Below are positions 51,303 through 53,424 of a stretch of 53,424 nt of DNA, one piece after another. Within the stretch, counting starts at the first letter, position 1, and each line of letters starts with the position of its first letter. The stretch is from Candidatus Anaerobiospirillum merdipullorum (lineage in GTDB: Bacteria > Pseudomonadota > Gammaproteobacteria > Enterobacterales > Succinivibrionaceae). A program made the translations under genes and the position numbers. Location: the NCBI GenBank assembly GCA_018883895.1, contig JAHLFG010000070.1, positions 1 to 53,424 on the forward strand, written 5' to 3'. Under the pieces are notes generated by a model, which did no database searches, was not told the origin of the DNA, and saw only the letters and a program-made list of their open reading frames with translations.

Positions 51303-52721
51303 TTAAGCTTTTTTACGCAAACGGGCGTAGAAAAAGCCATCGCCACCTTCAGTTCCTGGCAGGAGCTGACATTGTGCCCCCGTCATTCCATAGAGTTCAA
51401 AGGGCAATTGCTCAGCATCGGGGTGACTTAGTAAAAAGGCCTTAATTTGCTCCTCATTTTCCACCTTCAAAATTGAGCAGGTGGTATAGAGCAAAATGCC
51501 TCCTACCTTCAGGCACGCCCAAGTAGCTGCCAAAATTTGTTGTTGCAGCCTAGTTAAGGCTGCCACATCTTCAGCCCGCCGTAACCATTTGATATCCGGA
51601 TGCCGCCGTATCACGCCTGTGCAGGAGCACGGAGCATCTAAAAGAATGCGATCGTACATCCCCTGCTTAGGGTCTAAAGTGGTGGCATCTTGCACTTGCA
51701 AGACTACGTGCTCTCCGACATAGCGTTGCGGGATTTTTTGCCCTTGCGGCAAGACTGCAGGAGGCAGACGCTGCAAGCGCACTAAATTTTGCGCCGCGGT
51801 TAATAAACGCGTGGCATCGCTGTCACAAGCGGTAAGCTGTAGCGTGCATCCACTGGCCAAAATCTGCGCACTCTTGCCCCCGGGGGCACAACAACAATCT
51901 AAAACCTTTTGCCCATCGTGCAAATCAAGCAGCGCCACTGCATTTTGTGCCGACTTATCTTGTACCGAAACCAGACCTTCGTTAAATAAAGGCAATTGTG
52001 CGGTGCTATAGGCTTTATCGAGGGTAATTAAGCCCTTAGCGCCTAAGGTGCCACTTATCCCCTGCTCTTGCAATTTAGCTAAATAATCTTGGGCGCTGAT
52101 TTTATCGGTATCCACGCGCAAGAACATCGGCGCTCGTTGATTGGTAGCCGTGGCAATTAACTTAGCCTGCTCTTTACCATAATCCTTTTCCCACTGCCGA
52201 TACATCCATGGGGCAATGGAATAGAGCGTCTGCGCCGGCACGTCAGCTGGCAATTTTGCCCCTTCACGCAAGAAGCGGCGCAAGATGGCATTGACCAAGG
52301 AGGCGGCATAACGTCTGCCAACGAGCCCACAAGCCCCTACCGTACTACTAACTATTGCATGGGGCGGCAATTTATCCATGAGTGCACATTGGTAGAGTCC
52401 ACAGCACAACAGCGCCATCACCTTACCATCAGTGCGTCCCCCGCGGCTTAAGAGCTTGTGGAGGGCACTTTTTAATAAGCTTAAATGGCGCAAAGTGCCA
52501 AAGGCAATTTCGCTGGCCAAGCTCTTATCGGCAGCACTTAATTTGGCCGTAAGTTGCGCTTGCAATCCATTTAAAGACTGTCCTTGCTCCACCCCATAGA
52601 CCATAAGCGCGGCCGCGGCGCGACAGCTTGCGCCCGGAACGAGATGCTCGGCCGGCCGTTTTACAGCGGGTGCAGATTGAGCTTTGCTCTTTGCTTTAGC
52701 TTGCAAATTTGAGGGCACCAT
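51303..52721 (-). CDS. rsmB: 16S rRNA (cytosine-967-C5)-methyltransferase RsmB
   Basis: A 472-residue rRNA methyltransferase. The N-terminal NusB-like domain (about 35-165) is followed by a Rossmann SAM domain. Motif I is VLDCCCAPGGKSAQILASG near 270. The two catalytic cysteines lie in DAPCSCTGVIRRHPDIKW (near 350) and LLYTTCSILKVEN (near 420). It is about 40 residues longer than E. coli RsmB (429), mainly from a polar, basic N-terminal tail (QAKAKSKAQSAPAVKR). It lies 8 bases after fmt, the usual order fmt-rsmB-trkA. Confidence 0.96.
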   Translation of the reverse strand: MVPSNLQAKAKSKAQSAPAVKRPAEHLVPGASCRAAAALMVYGVEQGQSLNGLQAQLTAKLSAADKSLASEIAFGTLRHLSLLKSALHKLLSRGGRTDGKVMALLCCGLYQCALMDKLPPHAIVSSTVGACGLVGRRYAASLVNAILRRFLREGAKLPADVPAQTLYSIAPWMYRQWEKDYGKEQAKLIATATNQRAPMFLRVDTDKISAQDYLAKLQEQGISGTLGAKGLITLDKAYSTAQLPLFNEGLVSVQDKSAQNAVALLDLHDGQKVLDCCCAPGGKSAQILASGCTLQLTACDSDATRLLTAAQNLVRLQRLPPAVLPQGQKIPQRYVGEHVVLQVQDATTLDPKQGMYDRILLDAPCSCTGVIRRHPDIKWLRRAEDVAALTRLQQQILAATWACLKVGGILLYTTCSILKVENEEQIKAFLLSHPDAEQLPFELYGMTGAQCQLLPGTEGGDGFFYARLRKKA

Positions 52722-52729
52722 AATTTCCT

Positions 52730-53424
52730 TTAGGCAAAAATAGCAGCATGCGCCCGCGCAAAAGCTGCGGCATCACATGGTTTCTTACCCGGAGCTTGTA
52801 TCGAGGTAATCAAAAGTGAGCCTTGGGCACAATTTAAGATAATCCCGCGCTTGTCAGCCTGCAGACTGCCCTCCGCCCCAGAGCGTTCATTTAAAGCCTG
52901 TGCGGCAAAAATCTTACACACTTGCTCACCTAAGCTCAAAGTTGCCACCGGCCACGGATTTAAACCGCGCACCTGTAGCGCAAGCTCAGTAGCACTCTTG
53001 TGGGCATCAAGAGGACACTCGTCCTTAGTCAGCTTATGGGCATAGGTCACCTGCGTTTCATCTTGTGCTGTAGCGGTTAAAGTTCCCGCCAAGACTTGCG
53101 GCAAAACCTCCACCAAGGTACGGGCACCGAGCGTGGCCAACTTATCAAATAAGCTGCCGGCGGTATCATCATCTGCAATAGGAAGGACCGCTTTGGCCAG
53201 CATGTCACCGCTATCTAGTCCCGCGGCAATTTGCATAATGGTTACCCCGGTTTCCTTGTCGCCCGAAAGCAGCGCCCGTTGAATCGGCGCGGCACCTCGC
53301 CAGCGTGGCAAGAGCGAGCCATGGACATTGATAGAGCCACAGCGCGGGGCGGCAAATACCGCCTTGGGCAGGAGCAAGCCATAAGCCACCACAATGGCCA
53401 CATCGGCCTTAAGGGCCACAAAGT
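52730..53424 (-). CDS. fmt: Methionyl-tRNA formyltransferase, 5'-truncated by window
   Basis: The last about 230 codons of Fmt, which formylates initiator Met-tRNA with 10-formyl-THF. The catalytic stretch is present: NVHGSLLPRWRGAAPIQRAL (catalytic His), and GLDSGDML with the aspartate. The C-terminal tRNA-binding OB domain follows. The first about 85 residues, including the FAGTPDFA beginning, lie beyond the right edge, so the start is not in this window. First gene seen of the fmt-rsmB-trkA-trkH operon. Confidence 0.96.
   Translation of the reverse strand, partial: FVALKADVAIVVAYGLLLPKAVFAAPRCGSINVHGSLLPRWRGAAPIQRALLSGDKETGVTIMQIAAGLDSGDMLAKAVLPIADDDTAGSLFDKLATLGARTLVEVLPQVLAGTLTATAQDETQVTYAHKLTKDECPLDAHKSATELALQVRGLNPWPVATLSLGEQVCKIFAAQALNERSGAEGSLQADKRGIILNCAQGSLLITSIQAPGKKPCDAAAFARAHAAIFA

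Noticed and set aside
1..53424. CRISPR array or insertion sequences
   Set aside because: No set of regularly spaced direct repeats and no transposase ORF with terminal repeats was found on reading both strands.

Overview
The window reads as a chromosomal segment of a gammaproteobacterium. The evidence is an RNase E with a Zn-link and a basic C-terminal tail, the tig-clpP-clpX-lon-hup order, the fmt-rsmB-trkA order, rimO, suhB, a YgfB/UPF0149 gene, SstT and a YdiJ-type oxidase. The manganese-dependent (family II) pyrophosphatase, moderate GC and anaerobe-like gene set suggest a relative of the Succinivibrionaceae/Aeromonadales, but that placement is inference. Almost all of the window is protein coding. 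There are two tRNA-Asn genes and no rRNA, CRISPR array or insertion sequence. One mobile element, the 5' end of a group II intron, is cut by the left edge.

Left part (1-20 kb): on the minus strand lies a protein-quality-control block, tig > clpP > clpX > lon > small protein > hup, with a sigma32-like promoter in front of lon. The hup terminator is followed directly by the start of a group II intron. A plus-strand pair follows, a cytoplasmic GH84 O-GlcNAcase-like protein and an HNH nuclease, which I regard as the least explained unit here. Next come two complete acetohydroxyacid synthase operons (large and small subunit each), separated by a TPR-SUFU gene, then a small ICMT/PEMT-type methyltransferase and a 1,028-residue YdiJ-like FAD/Fe-S oxidase.

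Middle (19-30 kb): ppaC and rimO on the plus strand converge on a complete four-gene type I Wadjet (JetABCD) anti-plasmid SMC system on the minus strand. A DUF5131 (phage Gp37/Gp68-like) gene is divergent from jetA across about 65 bp. This is the clear defence locus of the window. JetC carries a long acidic C-terminal extension and JetB an acidic N-terminal arm.

Right part (30-53 kb): sstT, a secreted HSL-type esterase, rne with a long structured leader, a cNMP/CBS/nucleotidyltransferase protein coupled to a DEDDh exonuclease, suhB, a UPF0149 gene, uvrB, a GNAT acetyltransferase, tRNA-Asn, brnQ, a half-size EamA transporter, a secreted sialate O-acetylesterase-like SGNH hydrolase, a second tRNA-Asn with an almost identical leader, a YcbZ-type Lon-like protease, and a trkH < trkA < rsmB < fmt operon cut by the right edge. 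Branched-chain amino acid synthesis (two AHAS) and transport (BrnQ), potassium uptake (TrkAH) and three proteases of the Lon/Clp group are the coherent physiological themes.
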